A stretch of DNA of 40,000 nucleotides, taken from an uncultured Gammaproteobacteria bacterium. Lineage in GTDB: Bacteria > Pseudomonadota > Gammaproteobacteria > Arenicellales > JAANXG01. The number at the start of each line of letters is the position of its first letter. Positions within the stretch are counted from its first letter, which is position 1. This document shows positions 18,499-26,546 of this stretch, one piece after another. The stretch is taken from contig CAMYNL010000026.1 in NCBI GenBank assembly GCA_947259705.1, positions 1-40,000 of the forward strand, given 5' to 3'. Below the pieces are notes generated by a model. It was not told the DNA's origin. It worked only from the letters and a program-made list of their open reading frames with translations, and made no database searches. Both the position numbers and the translations under genes were made by a program.

Positions 18499-20445
18499 AT
18501 GTCAGAGTCGGGCCTGGACACGTTTCCTAAGCTGTTGCTGGACCGCGCCGAGCGTAACGCGGAACGAACCGCGATACGCGAGAAGGATTACGGTATCTGG
18601 CAATCATGGAGCTGGCGCGAGGTCGCCGACGAGGTGCAGGCGCTTGCCTGCGGCCTGGCGGCGCGCGGCTTCGCGCGCGGCGACAAGCTTGCCATCATCG
18701 GAGACAACCGCCCGCGTCTTTACTGGGGCATGGCGGCGGCCCAGTGTCTCGGCGGCATACCGGTTCCCGCGTACCAGGACGCGGCGGCGGAAGAGATGCA
18801 GTACGTGCTAGAGCATGCCGGGGTCGGGTTCGTGCTGGCAGAGGACCAAGAACAGGTCGACAAGATCCTGGAGGTAGAGGACCGCTGCCCGCTGCTCAAA
18901 GAGGTCATCTACGACGACGCGCGTGGTATGCGCAACTACGACCACACGCACCTCCTCGACCTCGCCAGCCTGCAGCGACAGGGCCGGGAATACGACCGCG
19001 CCAATCCGGACTTTTTTACCGGCCAGGTCGCCCGGGGCAGCGGCACGGACGCAGCGATCATTCTTTATACCTCTGGCACCACCGGCATCCCCAAGGGTGT
19101 GGTGCTGACCCACGACAACGTGCTGATTACTGCGCGCAACGCGGCGCAGGCGGAAGGACTGCACGAGGACGAGGAGGTGATGGCGTATCTTCCTATGGCC
19201 TGGGTCGGCGACCATGTGTTTTCCTACGCGCAATCCTACGTGGTGGGCTTCTGCGTCTGTTGCCCCGAAAGCGGCGCCACGGTGATGCAGGATATGCGGG
19301 AAATCGGGCCGACCTATTTCTTCGCGCCGCCCCGCATCTTCGAGAACCTGTTGACCACGGTCATGATCCGCATGGAGGACGCGGCCAGCCTCAAGCGCTG
19401 GCTGTTCGATCACTTCATGAAGCTGGCGCGCCGGGTCGGACCGGACATCCTGGACGGGAAGCCGGTGTCGGTCGCCGACCGTCTGACGTATCACATGGGG
19501 AATATCCTCATCTACGGGCCCCTGAAGAACACCATGGGCATGAGCCGAATCCGGCTGGCTTATACCGCGGGCGAGGCCATCGGGCCCGACATCTTCTATT
19601 TCTACCGGTCCCTGGGCATAAACATCAAGCAGCTCTATGGCCAGACCGAAGCGGCGGTGTTCGTCACCATCCATCCGGACGGCGAAGTGCGCCCGGAAAC
19701 GGTAGGCAAACCGGCGCCGGGCGTGGAGATCAGGATCGAGGACAATGGTGAAGTGCTGTACCGCAGTCCCGGAGTCTTCCAGGCGTATTACAAGGACGAG
19801 GAAGCGACCCGCAATGCCAAGACCGGCGACGGCTGGGTACATACCGGCGACGCCGGATTTTTCGATGACCAGGGCCACCTGAAGATTATCGATCGAGCCA
19901 ACGACGTGGGCCGGCTCAATGACGGCTCATTGTTCGCCCCGAAGTATATCGAGAACAAGCTCAAGTTCTTTCCACACATCAAGGAAGCGGTGGCTTTCGG
20001 CCACGGCCGTGATTACTGCACTGCATTCATCAATATTGATCTGGAGGCGGTGGGCAACTGGGCCGAGCGGCGCCACCTGCCCTACGCCAGCTACCAGGAA
20101 CTGGCGGCACGACCGGAGGTGTATGAACTGGTGCAACAGAGCGTGGCCCAGGTCAACCAGGACCTGGCCCATGATCCGAAACTGACGGCATCCCAGGTTC
20201 GCCGCTTCCTGATCCTGCACAAGGAACTCGATGCCGATGACGGCGAACTGACGCGCACCCGCAAGGTGCGGCGCCGCCACATAGCGGAGAAGTACGCTTT
20301 ACTGGTGGACGCGCTCTACGCCGGCAAGAATCATTGCTACGTCGAGACGCAGGTCACTTTCGAAGACGGTCGCACCGGGCTGGTCGCGGGCGACCTCAAG
20401 ATCGAGGACATGACGGTTCGGGCACCTATGGCAAAAGCGAGTTGA
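18499..20445 (+). CDS. Long-chain acyl-CoA synthetase-like AMP-forming ligase
   Basis: The 648-residue protein belongs to the ANL adenylating superfamily. Core motifs in order are ILYTSGTTGIPKGVVLTH (phosphate loop, about residue 190), YGQTE (about 380), WVHTGDAGFFDDQGHLKIID (about 447) and a lysine-rich C-terminus (TRTRKVRRRHIAEKY). The hinge region reads DRANDVGRLNDGSLFAPKYI, as in bacterial long-chain synthetases found with Liv-type importers. It would activate a carboxylic acid to its CoA thioester with ATP. It is the first gene of a tight operon with the importer; the next gene begins three bases after its stop. The GAGGG ribosome-binding sequence lies only one base from the ATG, closer than usual. 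Confidence 0.88.
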   Translation: MSESGLDTFPKLLLDRAERNAERTAIREKDYGIWQSWSWREVADEVQALACGLAARGFARGDKLAIIGDNRPRLYWGMAAAQCLGGIPVPAYQDAAAEEMQYVLEHAGVGFVLAEDQEQVDKILEVEDRCPLLKEVIYDDARGMRNYDHTHLLDLASLQRQGREYDRANPDFFTGQVARGSGTDAAIILYTSGTTGIPKGVVLTHDNVLITARNAAQAEGLHEDEEVMAYLPMAWVGDHVFSYAQSYVVGFCVCCPESGATVMQDMREIGPTYFFAPPRIFENLLTTVMIRMEDAASLKRWLFDHFMKLARRVGPDILDGKPVSVADRLTYHMGNILIYGPLKNTMGMSRIRLAYTAGEAIGPDIFYFYRSLGINIKQLYGQTEAAVFVTIHPDGEVRPETVGKPAPGVEIRIEDNGEVLYRSPGVFQAYYKDEEATRNAKTGDGWVHTGDAGFFDDQGHLKIIDRANDVGRLNDGSLFAPKYIENKLKFFPHIKEAVAFGHGRDYCTAFINIDLEAVGNWAERRHLPYASYQELAARPEVYELVQQSVAQVNQDLAHDPKLTASQVRRFLILHKELDADDGELTRTRKVRRRHIAEKYALLVDALYAGKNHCYVETQVTFEDGRTGLVAGDLKIEDMTVRAPMAKAS

Positions 20446-20448
20446 CAC

Positions 20449-21234
20449 ATGGCGGAACGCCGGTTTGGTGAGGTGATACTCGCGGTACAGGACATCAGCC
20501 TGTCGTTCGGCGGGGTCAAAGCGCTCACCAGCGTCAGTTTCGAAATCCGCGAACACGAGATAAGGGCGATCATCGGCCCCAACGGCGCGGGCAAAAGTTC
20601 CATGCTCAACGTCATCAACGGTTTTTACCATCCCCAGGAAGGCAGCATCACCTACAAGGGCGTGACTCGCTCCCGCATGCACCCCCATCATGCCGCTTCC
20701 CATGGCATCGCGCGCACTTTTCAGAACATTGCCCTGTTTCGCGGTATGTCGACACTGGACAATATCATGACCGGGCGCGTGCACAAGATGAAGGCGAACG
20801 TCCTGATGCAGGCGCTGTACTGGCCCGCCCGGCGCGAAGAGGTCGAGAATCGCGAGTTCGTGGAGCACATCATCGATTTCCTCGAGATCCAGGCGATACG
20901 CAAGACGCCCGTGGGCCGACTGCCCTACGGCATGCAGAAGCGGGTCGAACTGGGTCGCGCGCTGGCCGCGGAACCCGACCTGTTGTTGTTGGACGAACCC
21001 ATGGCGGGCATGAACCTGGAGGAAAAAGAGGACATGTGCCGCTTCGTTCTCGACGTCACGGAGGAGTTCGGCACCACCATCGCCCTCATCGAGCACGACA
21101 TGGGCGTGGTGATGGACATCTCCGACCGCGTCGTGGTGCTCGATTACGGCGAGAAACTGGCTGACGGCGTCCCCGCCGAGGTGCGCGAAGACCAGGCGGT
21201 CGTCGACGCCTATCTGGGGGTCGCGCATGACTGA
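20449..21234 (+). CDS. livG: Branched-chain-type ABC importer, ATPase LivG
   Basis: The 261-residue ATPase has Walker A GPNGAGKSS, a Q-loop (TFQNIALF), an atypical signature (LPYGMQKRVELGRAL), Walker B LLLLDEP and the H-loop IEHDM. The long insert between Q-loop and signature, and the C-terminal DAYLG, are typical of LivG rather than LivF. It pairs with the second ATPase at 24727 to power the permeases that follow. Cargo is probably a carboxylic or amino acid. Confidence 0.92.
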   Translation: MAERRFGEVILAVQDISLSFGGVKALTSVSFEIREHEIRAIIGPNGAGKSSMLNVINGFYHPQEGSITYKGVTRSRMHPHHAASHGIARTFQNIALFRGMSTLDNIMTGRVHKMKANVLMQALYWPARREEVENREFVEHIIDFLEIQAIRKTPVGRLPYGMQKRVELGRALAAEPDLLLLDEPMAGMNLEEKEDMCRFVLDVTEEFGTTIALIEHDMGVVMDISDRVVVLDYGEKLADGVPAEVREDQAVVDAYLGVAHD

Positions 21235-21267
21235 AATGCCCGATCGACCCGACCCGGGGAGCCGTTG

Positions 21268-22203
21268 ATGGAGTTTCTGCAGGCCGTGTTTGTCGATCCT
21301 TTCGTATCCATATACGAGTACCCGCTGTTTTTCATCGAGGTACTGATCGGGGGGCTGCTGACCGGTGTCATGTATTCTCTGGTGGCGCTCGGTTTCGTGC
21401 TGATCTTCAAGGCCTCCGGCGTCTTCAACTTCGCCCAGGGTGCCATGGTGTTATTCGCCGCTTTGACGCTGGTGGGACTGATGGAATACGGGTTACCGTT
21501 GTGGGCGGCGTTGATCATCACGGTGGGCATCATGGTGCTGCTGGCGCTGGTGATCGAGCGCGTGGTGTTGCGCCCGCTGGTGAACCAGGAACATATCATC
21601 CTGTTCATGGCCACCATCGGCATCACCTTTTTTCTGGACGGGTTCGGGCAGATGATATGGGGCAGCGATGTCAAGCTTCTGGACGTCGGCATCCCCCAGG
21701 ATCCCATCGAGATCAAGGGGGTGCTGATCAACAAGTTCGACATCTGGGCCGCGGTCATTGCCGGCATGCTGGTGATGTTGCTGGCGGTCTTTTTTCAGAG
21801 GACCCGGGTAGGCCGTGCGCTGCGCGCGGTCGCGGACGATCATCAGGCCGCAATGAGCGTCGGTATTCCGCTGAAGACCATCTGGGCCATCGTCTGGTCG
21901 GTGGCCGGCATCGTGGGCCTGGTGGCGGGCATCATCTGGGGCAGTAAACTCGGGGTCCAGTTCTCACTGGCGCTTATCGCCCTCAAGGCGCTGCCCGTGC
22001 TGATCCTGGGCGGCTTCACCTCGGTGCCCGGCGCCATCATCGGCGGGCTCATCATCGGCGCCGGTGAAAAGGTCGCCGAGGTGTTCTGGGGGTCCGCCTT
22101 CGGCGGTGCCATCGAGGACTGGTTCGCCTATATGCTGGCGCTGGTGTTCCTGGTGTTCCGGCCCCAGGGCCTGTTCGGGGAGAAGATCATTGAACGCGTG
22201 TGA
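21268..22203 (+). CDS. livH: Branched-chain-type ABC importer permease LivH
   Basis: A 311-residue integral membrane protein with about eight hydrophobic helices. The N-terminal segment GGLLTGVMYSLVALGFVLIF, followed by KASGVFNFAQG, is the LivH hallmark. ALRAVADDHQAAMSVGIPL is the cytoplasmic coupling loop. The ATG at 21268 has GGGGAG six bases upstream and is preferred over the adjacent TTG at 21265. It lies 33 bases after livG. Confidence 0.92.
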   Translation: MEFLQAVFVDPFVSIYEYPLFFIEVLIGGLLTGVMYSLVALGFVLIFKASGVFNFAQGAMVLFAALTLVGLMEYGLPLWAALIITVGIMVLLALVIERVVLRPLVNQEHIILFMATIGITFFLDGFGQMIWGSDVKLLDVGIPQDPIEIKGVLINKFDIWAAVIAGMLVMLLAVFFQRTRVGRALRAVADDHQAAMSVGIPLKTIWAIVWSVAGIVGLVAGIIWGSKLGVQFSLALIALKALPVLILGGFTSVPGAIIGGLIIGAGEKVAEVFWGSAFGGAIEDWFAYMLALVFLVFRPQGLFGEKIIERV

Positions 22204-22257
22204 CCGTCGGCGCGCTGTGTTGCGCCGTCCTGGGACGGGCGTCGGGCTTGCTGAGAA

Positions 22258-23337
22258 ATGATTTATCGCGAGGCCGGCCAGTTCAAGACCAGTTATCCCG
22301 CCGATCGGGCGATCTTCCCCATCGTCCAGGACCGCTACTTCGTCGCCGCCATCGCGCTGGCCGCCTTTGTCGCGGTGCCATTGCTTGCCAGCGAGTACTG
22401 GCTGGTGACCATCATGCTGCCGTTTCTGGTGCTGAGCCTGGCGGCCATCGGTCTCAATATCCTCACCGGCTATGCGGGGCTGCTCAGCCTGGGCACCGGC
22501 GGATTCATGGCCTGCGGGGCATTCGCCGCCTACAAGCTGTCGACCGCCTTTCCCGAGCTGCACATCATTGGGGTGTTCGCCCTGTCGGGGGTCATCACCG
22601 CTGGCGTAGGTGTGGTGTTCGGCATTCCCTCGCTGCGTATCAAGGGCTTCTATCTGGCGGTCGCTACCCTGGCGTCGCAGTTCTTTCTGGTCTGGCTGTT
22701 CAACAAATTGCCCTGGTTCACCAATTACAGTCCCTCGGGCGTGATCAGCGCACCGCCGCGGGCCTTGTTCGGCGATGTCTTCGTAACCGGCAGTTCGGCC
22801 ACCCCGGAGGCGAAGTATTTGTTCGCGCTGACGGCTGTGTGTGTGCTGGCACTGCTGGCCAAGAACATGGTACGCGGCAACATCGGGCGCAAGTGGATGG
22901 CGATCCGTGACATGGACATTGCCGCAGAGATTATCGGTATCCCCATGCTCCGGACCAAGCTGCTGGCGTTCGCCATCAGCTCGTTCTATATCGGTGTGGC
23001 CGGTGCGATGTGGGCGTTCATCTATACCAGCAGCGTGGAAGCGCTGGCTTTCGGAATAGAGCGTTCCTTCCAGGTCCTGTTCATCATCATCATCGGCGGG
23101 CTGGGCAGTATTCTGGGCTCGTTCCTCGGTGCGGCGTTCATCGTGCTGCTGCCGATTCTTCTCAGCAACGCGCCGCAGCTGATAGGCTTGCAGATCCCGG
23201 TCGACATGGTGACCCACCTGGAGTTCATGATATTCGGGGCCCTGATCATCTTATTTCTCATCGTGGAGCCCCATGGGTTGGCCCGCTTGTGGTCAATCGC
23301 CAAAGAGAAGCTGCGCCTGTGGCCTTTTCCACACTAG
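22258..23337 (+). CDS. livM: Branched-chain-type ABC importer permease LivM
   Basis: The 359-residue membrane protein has the LivM signature GLNILTGYAGLLSLGTGGFM at about residues 63-82. The coupling loop AIRDMDIAAEIIGIPMLRTK is in the second half, with about nine helices overall. An extended loop (about 155-185) faces the periplasm. The ATG at 22258 is preceded by a weak GAGAA only, so expression may rely on the flow of ribosomes from livH. It forms the transmembrane pore with LivH. Confidence 0.92.
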   Translation: MIYREAGQFKTSYPADRAIFPIVQDRYFVAAIALAAFVAVPLLASEYWLVTIMLPFLVLSLAAIGLNILTGYAGLLSLGTGGFMACGAFAAYKLSTAFPELHIIGVFALSGVITAGVGVVFGIPSLRIKGFYLAVATLASQFFLVWLFNKLPWFTNYSPSGVISAPPRALFGDVFVTGSSATPEAKYLFALTAVCVLALLAKNMVRGNIGRKWMAIRDMDIAAEIIGIPMLRTKLLAFAISSFYIGVAGAMWAFIYTSSVEALAFGIERSFQVLFIIIIGGLGSILGSFLGAAFIVLLPILLSNAPQLIGLQIPVDMVTHLEFMIFGALIILFLIVEPHGLARLWSIAKEKLRLWPFPH

Positions 23338-23390
23338 GCTTTCGGTGCGGCATGTATGTCAACAATGACACTGATAGCAGGAGGAGAGTA

Positions 23391-24713
23391 ATGCAACACA
23401 AGTTGACGAGTACGGCCCTGGCGGCAGTCATCGCCGTCGGCGGCGTCATGGCGACCGCCCTTGCCGCGGCCCAGGACAACGCCCAGTTCATCCCATCCAT
23501 GGTGTACCGCACGGGGCCCTATGCCCCGAACGGCATTCCGTTCGCCGACGGTGTCGCCGATTACATCAACCTGCTGAACGAGCGCGACGGCGGCATCAAC
23601 GGCGTGAAGCTGACGGTTGAGGAATGCGACACCGCCTACAACAACGATCGCGGCGTCGAGTGCTACGAGCGCATGAAGAACAACGGCCCGACCGGCGCGG
23701 CCGCCTTCAGCCCTCTGTCCACCGGCATCACCTACGCGTTGATCGAGCGCGCCACCGCCGACAAGATCCCGATATTCTCCATGGGCTACGGGCGTACCGA
23801 TGCCAGCGACGGCCGGGTGTTTCCCTACGTCTTCACCATGCCCACCACTTACTGGAGCCAGGCCACCGCGATGATCGAGTACATCGGTAAGGAAGAAGGC
23901 GGCACGGATAAGTTAAAGGGAAAGAAGATCGCGCTCGTCTACCACGACTCGGCCTACGGTAAGGAGCCGATACCTACGCTGGAGAAGCTGGCGCAGAAGT
24001 TTGGCTACCAGTTCAGTAAATTCGCCGTCCCGCATCCCGGACTGGAGCAGAAGGCGACCTGGCTCAAGATCGGCCGGCAGTTGCGCCCGGACTGGGTGTT
24101 GATGTGGGGCTGGGGAGTAATGAACTCGACCGCCATCAAGGAAGCGGCCGGGGTCGGCTTTCCCATGGACCGGTTCATCGGCGTGTGGTGGTCGGGCACG
24201 GAGCAGGACGTGATACCCGCCGGCGCGGCCGCCAAGGGTTACAAGAGCGGCGCCTTCCATGCCGCGGGCTCCGGGTTTCCCGTCCACGCTGACATCAAGA
24301 AGCACGTGCACGACGCGGGCAAGGCCGCCGGCGACGCCAAGAATTTGGGCACCGTGCTGTATAACCGTGGCGTTGCCAACTCGGTGTTCGTCACCGAGGC
24401 CATCCGCACAGCCATGGCCAAATACGGCAACAAGCCGCTGACCGGGGAGCAGATCCGCTGGGGCTTCGAGAACCTGGACCTGACCGCGGTCCGGCTCAAG
24501 GAACTGGGCCTGGACGGATTCATGAACCCGGTCAAGGTGAGCTGCGACGACCACGAGGGCAGCGGCCCGGTGAAGATCCAGCAGTGGGACGGCAAGCAGT
24601 GGAATATGATCACCGACTGGATACCGCCGATGCGGGACGTGGTGCGGCCCATGATCGAAGACTCCGCCGCCGCCTATGCCAAGGAGAAGGGTATCACCCC
24701 GCGGGACTGCTAG
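23391..24713 (+). CDS. Periplasmic binding protein of the Liv-type importer
   Basis: The 440-residue protein starts with a Sec signal peptide (about 1-26, cleavage near ALAAAQ). It continues as a type I periplasmic binding protein (Peripla_BP_6), with YRTGPYAPNGIPFADGVADY near the N-terminus and IALVYHDSAYGKEPIPTLEK in the hinge region. The start at 23391 is supported by an excellent AGGAGGAGAG; an upstream frame from 23010 overlaps livM and is spurious. It delivers substrate to LivH/LivM. The length exceeds classical leucine-binding proteins, and the linked ligases suggest an organic-acid rather than an amino-acid cargo. Confidence 0.9.
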   Translation: MQHKLTSTALAAVIAVGGVMATALAAAQDNAQFIPSMVYRTGPYAPNGIPFADGVADYINLLNERDGGINGVKLTVEECDTAYNNDRGVECYERMKNNGPTGAAAFSPLSTGITYALIERATADKIPIFSMGYGRTDASDGRVFPYVFTMPTTYWSQATAMIEYIGKEEGGTDKLKGKKIALVYHDSAYGKEPIPTLEKLAQKFGYQFSKFAVPHPGLEQKATWLKIGRQLRPDWVLMWGWGVMNSTAIKEAAGVGFPMDRFIGVWWSGTEQDVIPAGAAAKGYKSGAFHAAGSGFPVHADIKKHVHDAGKAAGDAKNLGTVLYNRGVANSVFVTEAIRTAMAKYGNKPLTGEQIRWGFENLDLTAVRLKELGLDGFMNPVKVSCDDHEGSGPVKIQQWDGKQWNMITDWIPPMRDVVRPMIEDSAAAYAKEKGITPRDC

Positions 24714-24726
24714 GGATAATCAGGAG

Positions 24727-25539
24727 ATGTCCGCGGCCCGGGTCCTGCTCCGTGTCAACAATATCGAGGTCATTTACGACCACGTGATCCTGGTGTTGAA
24801 GGGGGTCTCCCTGGAGGTGCCGGAGGAGGGCATCGTCGCCCTCCTCGGCGCCAACGGGGCGGGCAAGACCACCACCCTGAAGGCGGTATCGAATCTGCTG
24901 CGCCTGGAGCGCGGAGAGGTCACCAAGGGCAGCGTGGAGTTCAGGGGCGAGCGCGTGGACCGGCTGGGGCCCACCGACCTGGTGCGGCGCGGGGTGGTGC
25001 AGGTCATGGAGGGCAGGCACTGCTTCGAGCACCTGACGGTGGAGGAGAACCTGCTCACCGGGGCCTATACGCGTCGCGGCGGCCGCCAGGCCATCACCGA
25101 CGACCTGGAACTCGTCTATGGCTACTTTCCGTGCCTGAAGGATCGCCGCCGCAGCCAGGCCGGCTATACCTCCGGCGGAGAACAGCAGATGATCGCACTG
25201 GGGCGCGCATTGATGGCGCGGCCCCGGATGATCCTGCTGGACGAGCCCTCCATGGGTCTCGCGCCGCAGCTGGTGGAAGAGATCTTCGAGATCGTCGCGC
25301 GGCTGAACAGGGACGAAAACGTTACCTTCCTGCTGGCGGAACAGAACACCAACGTGGCGCTGCGCTATGCCACCTACGGCTACATCCTCGAGAACGGCCG
25401 CGTGGTGATGGACGGCGACGCCGCTGCACTGGCACAGAACGAGGACGTCAAGGAGTTCTACCTCGGGATGAGCGGCGAGCATAAAAAGAGCTTCCGCGAC
25501 ATTAAGCATTACCGCCGCCGCAAGCGCTGGCTGGCCTAG
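24727..25539 (+). CDS. livF: Branched-chain-type ABC importer, ATPase LivF
   Basis: The 270-residue second ATPase has Walker A GANGAGKTT, signature YTSGGEQQMIALGRAL, Walker B MILLDEPSMGLAP and the LivF-type AEQNTNVAL. The ATG at 24727 (MSAARVLLRVNN) is chosen over an upstream ATG at 24676 that lies inside the previous gene. AGGGA is nine bases upstream. The tail is rich in Arg/Lys (KHYRRRKRW). It is the last gene before the foreign segment; related operons often continue directly into a PaaK-like ligase. Confidence 0.92.
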   Translation: MSAARVLLRVNNIEVIYDHVILVLKGVSLEVPEEGIVALLGANGAGKTTTLKAVSNLLRLERGEVTKGSVEFRGERVDRLGPTDLVRRGVVQVMEGRHCFEHLTVEENLLTGAYTRRGGRQAITDDLELVYGYFPCLKDRRRSQAGYTSGGEQQMIALGRALMARPRMILLDEPSMGLAPQLVEEIFEIVARLNRDENVTFLLAEQNTNVALRYATYGYILENGRVVMDGDAAALAQNEDVKEFYLGMSGEHKKSFRDIKHYRRRKRWLA

Positions 25540-25630
25540 GCGGAACCAAAAAACGCGGAGCGGGCGTAGGACCTTTCGGTGGCGTGGGGATGGTGGCGGG
25601 AAAGGATTTCCTGTCGGATCCTGGCGGACA

Positions 25631-25719
25631 ATTTCGTCGTGTTTGCCTCCCTGGAAGCTATCCGCTTGATCTTGTTAGGTGAGCGGAGAGCTATCCTTCA
25701 TTTCGTCGTGATTTCCTCC
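25631..25719 (+). repeat. Imperfect direct repeats at the left edge of the foreign segment
   Basis: ATTTCGTCGTGTTTGCCTCC (25631-25650) recurs as ATTTCGTCGTGATTTCCTCC (25700-25719), 18 of 20 identical. AGCTATCC also occurs twice in between, at 25656-25663 and 25689-25696. The GTTAGGT of the proposed cassette boundary (25674-25680) lies between the copies. Confidence 0.75.
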
Positions 25720-25747
25720 ACCATTTATACACCTCAAGTTAATTTAG

Positions 25748-25766
25748 GTTCATATCGTATATGAAC
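25748..25766. promoter_or_regulatory. Inverted repeat before the HEAT-repeat gene
   Basis: GTTCATAT (25748-25755) and ATATGAAC (25759-25766) form a perfect 8-bp inverted repeat with a three-base centre. It ends seven bases before the ATG at 25774, directly against AGGGA. It could be an operator or a small RNA hairpin occluding the ribosome site. No regulator is encoded nearby. Confidence 0.5.
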
Positions 25767-25773
25767 AGGGAAC

Positions 25774-26292
25774 ATGAATAGGATTGAAAAGCTCTTAGAC
25801 GTTGGAGACCTAAGGACCACTGGTAAGTCCGAAGAAGTAGTAAAAGAGGTTGCATCGAATCCTAAATTATTGGGTGACTTAGTTAACGCGATGCGTGTGG
25901 GGAACCCTGGCGTCAGGATGAGAGCCTCAGATGCAGTAGAAAAGATCACGCGAGATAATCCTGAATGGTTAATGCCGTATAAAAGACAAATACTATCTAA
26001 AATAGCCTACATAAATCAGAAAGAAGTTCGGTGGCACACAGCACAGATATTGCCGAGACTTAATTTGACAAAAGAAGAGCGCGCAAGGGTTTATGAATTA
26101 ATGCAGTCTTATCTCAAAGATGATAGTAGTATCGTTAAGACATTTGCGATGCAGGCATTGGCTGATATAGCCTTCCAAGACTGTAGTTATGTTAATAAGG
26201 TGCGAAACCAACTGAAAAGTCTGATGAAGGAAGCGTCCCCAGCAATGCGATCACGAGGTAAGAAGTTGTTGGTGGCTCTAGATGGAGAATGA
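25774..26292 (+). CDS. HEAT-repeat protein, horizontally acquired
   Basis: The 172-residue protein is all-helical, with repeating amphipathic helix pairs typical of HEAT/armadillo scaffolds. Examples are LLGDLVNAMRVGNPGVRMRA, ASDAVEKITRDNPEWLMPY, EVRWHTAQILPRLNLT and SSIVKTFAMQALADIAF. No catalytic motif, signal peptide or membrane segment is visible, so it is probably a cytoplasmic protein-binding scaffold. Base composition is far more AT-rich than its neighbours, with codons such as AGA, ATA and TTA common. The stop TGA is followed at once by the attC-like site, as in integron cassettes. AGGGA lies two bases before the ATG, so initiation may be inefficient. The biological role is unknown. 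Confidence 0.8.
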   Translation: MNRIEKLLDVGDLRTTGKSEEVVKEVASNPKLLGDLVNAMRVGNPGVRMRASDAVEKITRDNPEWLMPYKRQILSKIAYINQKEVRWHTAQILPRLNLTKEERARVYELMQSYLKDDSSIVKTFAMQALADIAFQDCSYVNKVRNQLKSLMKEASPAMRSRGKKLLVALDGE

Positions 26293-26361
26293 ATCTAACA
26301 GGCGGTTGCAGACGGACAAAGTGCCCGATGCGGGCGCACTCTGCCGCTGAACCTTTCGGCG
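26293..26361 (+). other. attC-like recombination site (right half truncated)
   Basis: The site starts with R''-like ATCTAAC (26293-26299), fitting RYYYAAC, one base past the coding end. A long imperfect hairpin follows. The left arm from GGTT (26304-26307) through AGTGCCCG pairs with CGGG...CACT...CCGCTGAACC (26331-26353) around the loop ATG. Unpaired single bases interrupt the left arm: G in GGTT-G-CAG, A after CAG and A after CGG. Such extrahelical bases guide strand choice in attC sites. The expected right box GTTAGRT is missing after GCG (26361) and is found instead at the cassette's left end. Confidence 0.6.
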
Positions 26362-26546
26362 CCACGCACGTAGCAGAAACCCGGTGAACAAAGTCAGTGT
26401 TCGTGAGATTCAGGAACCTGTGCGCGCGCAATACAGATCTTCACCGCGACGGCATTGGTGGCGGATAGCACGAGAACGACGGGCGGATTGGGATTTTGCA
26501 GCGCCTTACGAGTGCCAGTTGCAGCTAAAGATCATCGCAATCGCGT

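Larger units (their letters stand above)
25675..26361 (+). mobile_element. Candidate solitary integron gene cassette
   Basis: A 687-bp unit starting after the G of GTTAGGT (25674-25680, a perfect GTTRRRY core) and ending at TTTCGGCG (26354-26361). It carries one low-GC gene (25774-26292) directly followed by an attC-like site. Joining the two ends, as in a circular cassette, gives GCG-TTAGGT. That box pairs along its full length with ATCTAAC after the stop codon (one G·T pair), as R'/R'' of a real attC must. No integrase, attI or second cassette is visible. The base pattern right of 26361 (CCACGC) is neither a TTRRRY core nor a preferred secondary site, so the right junction may have been altered by deletion. 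Confidence 0.6.

Noticed and set aside
21964-23217. 417-codon minus-strand frame opposite livH/livM
   Set aside because: Shadow frame spanning two membrane-protein genes; no motifs.
23010-23390. N-terminal extension of the importer binding protein
   Set aside because: It overlaps livM out of frame. The signal peptide and AGGAGGAGAG ribosome site fix the start at 23391.
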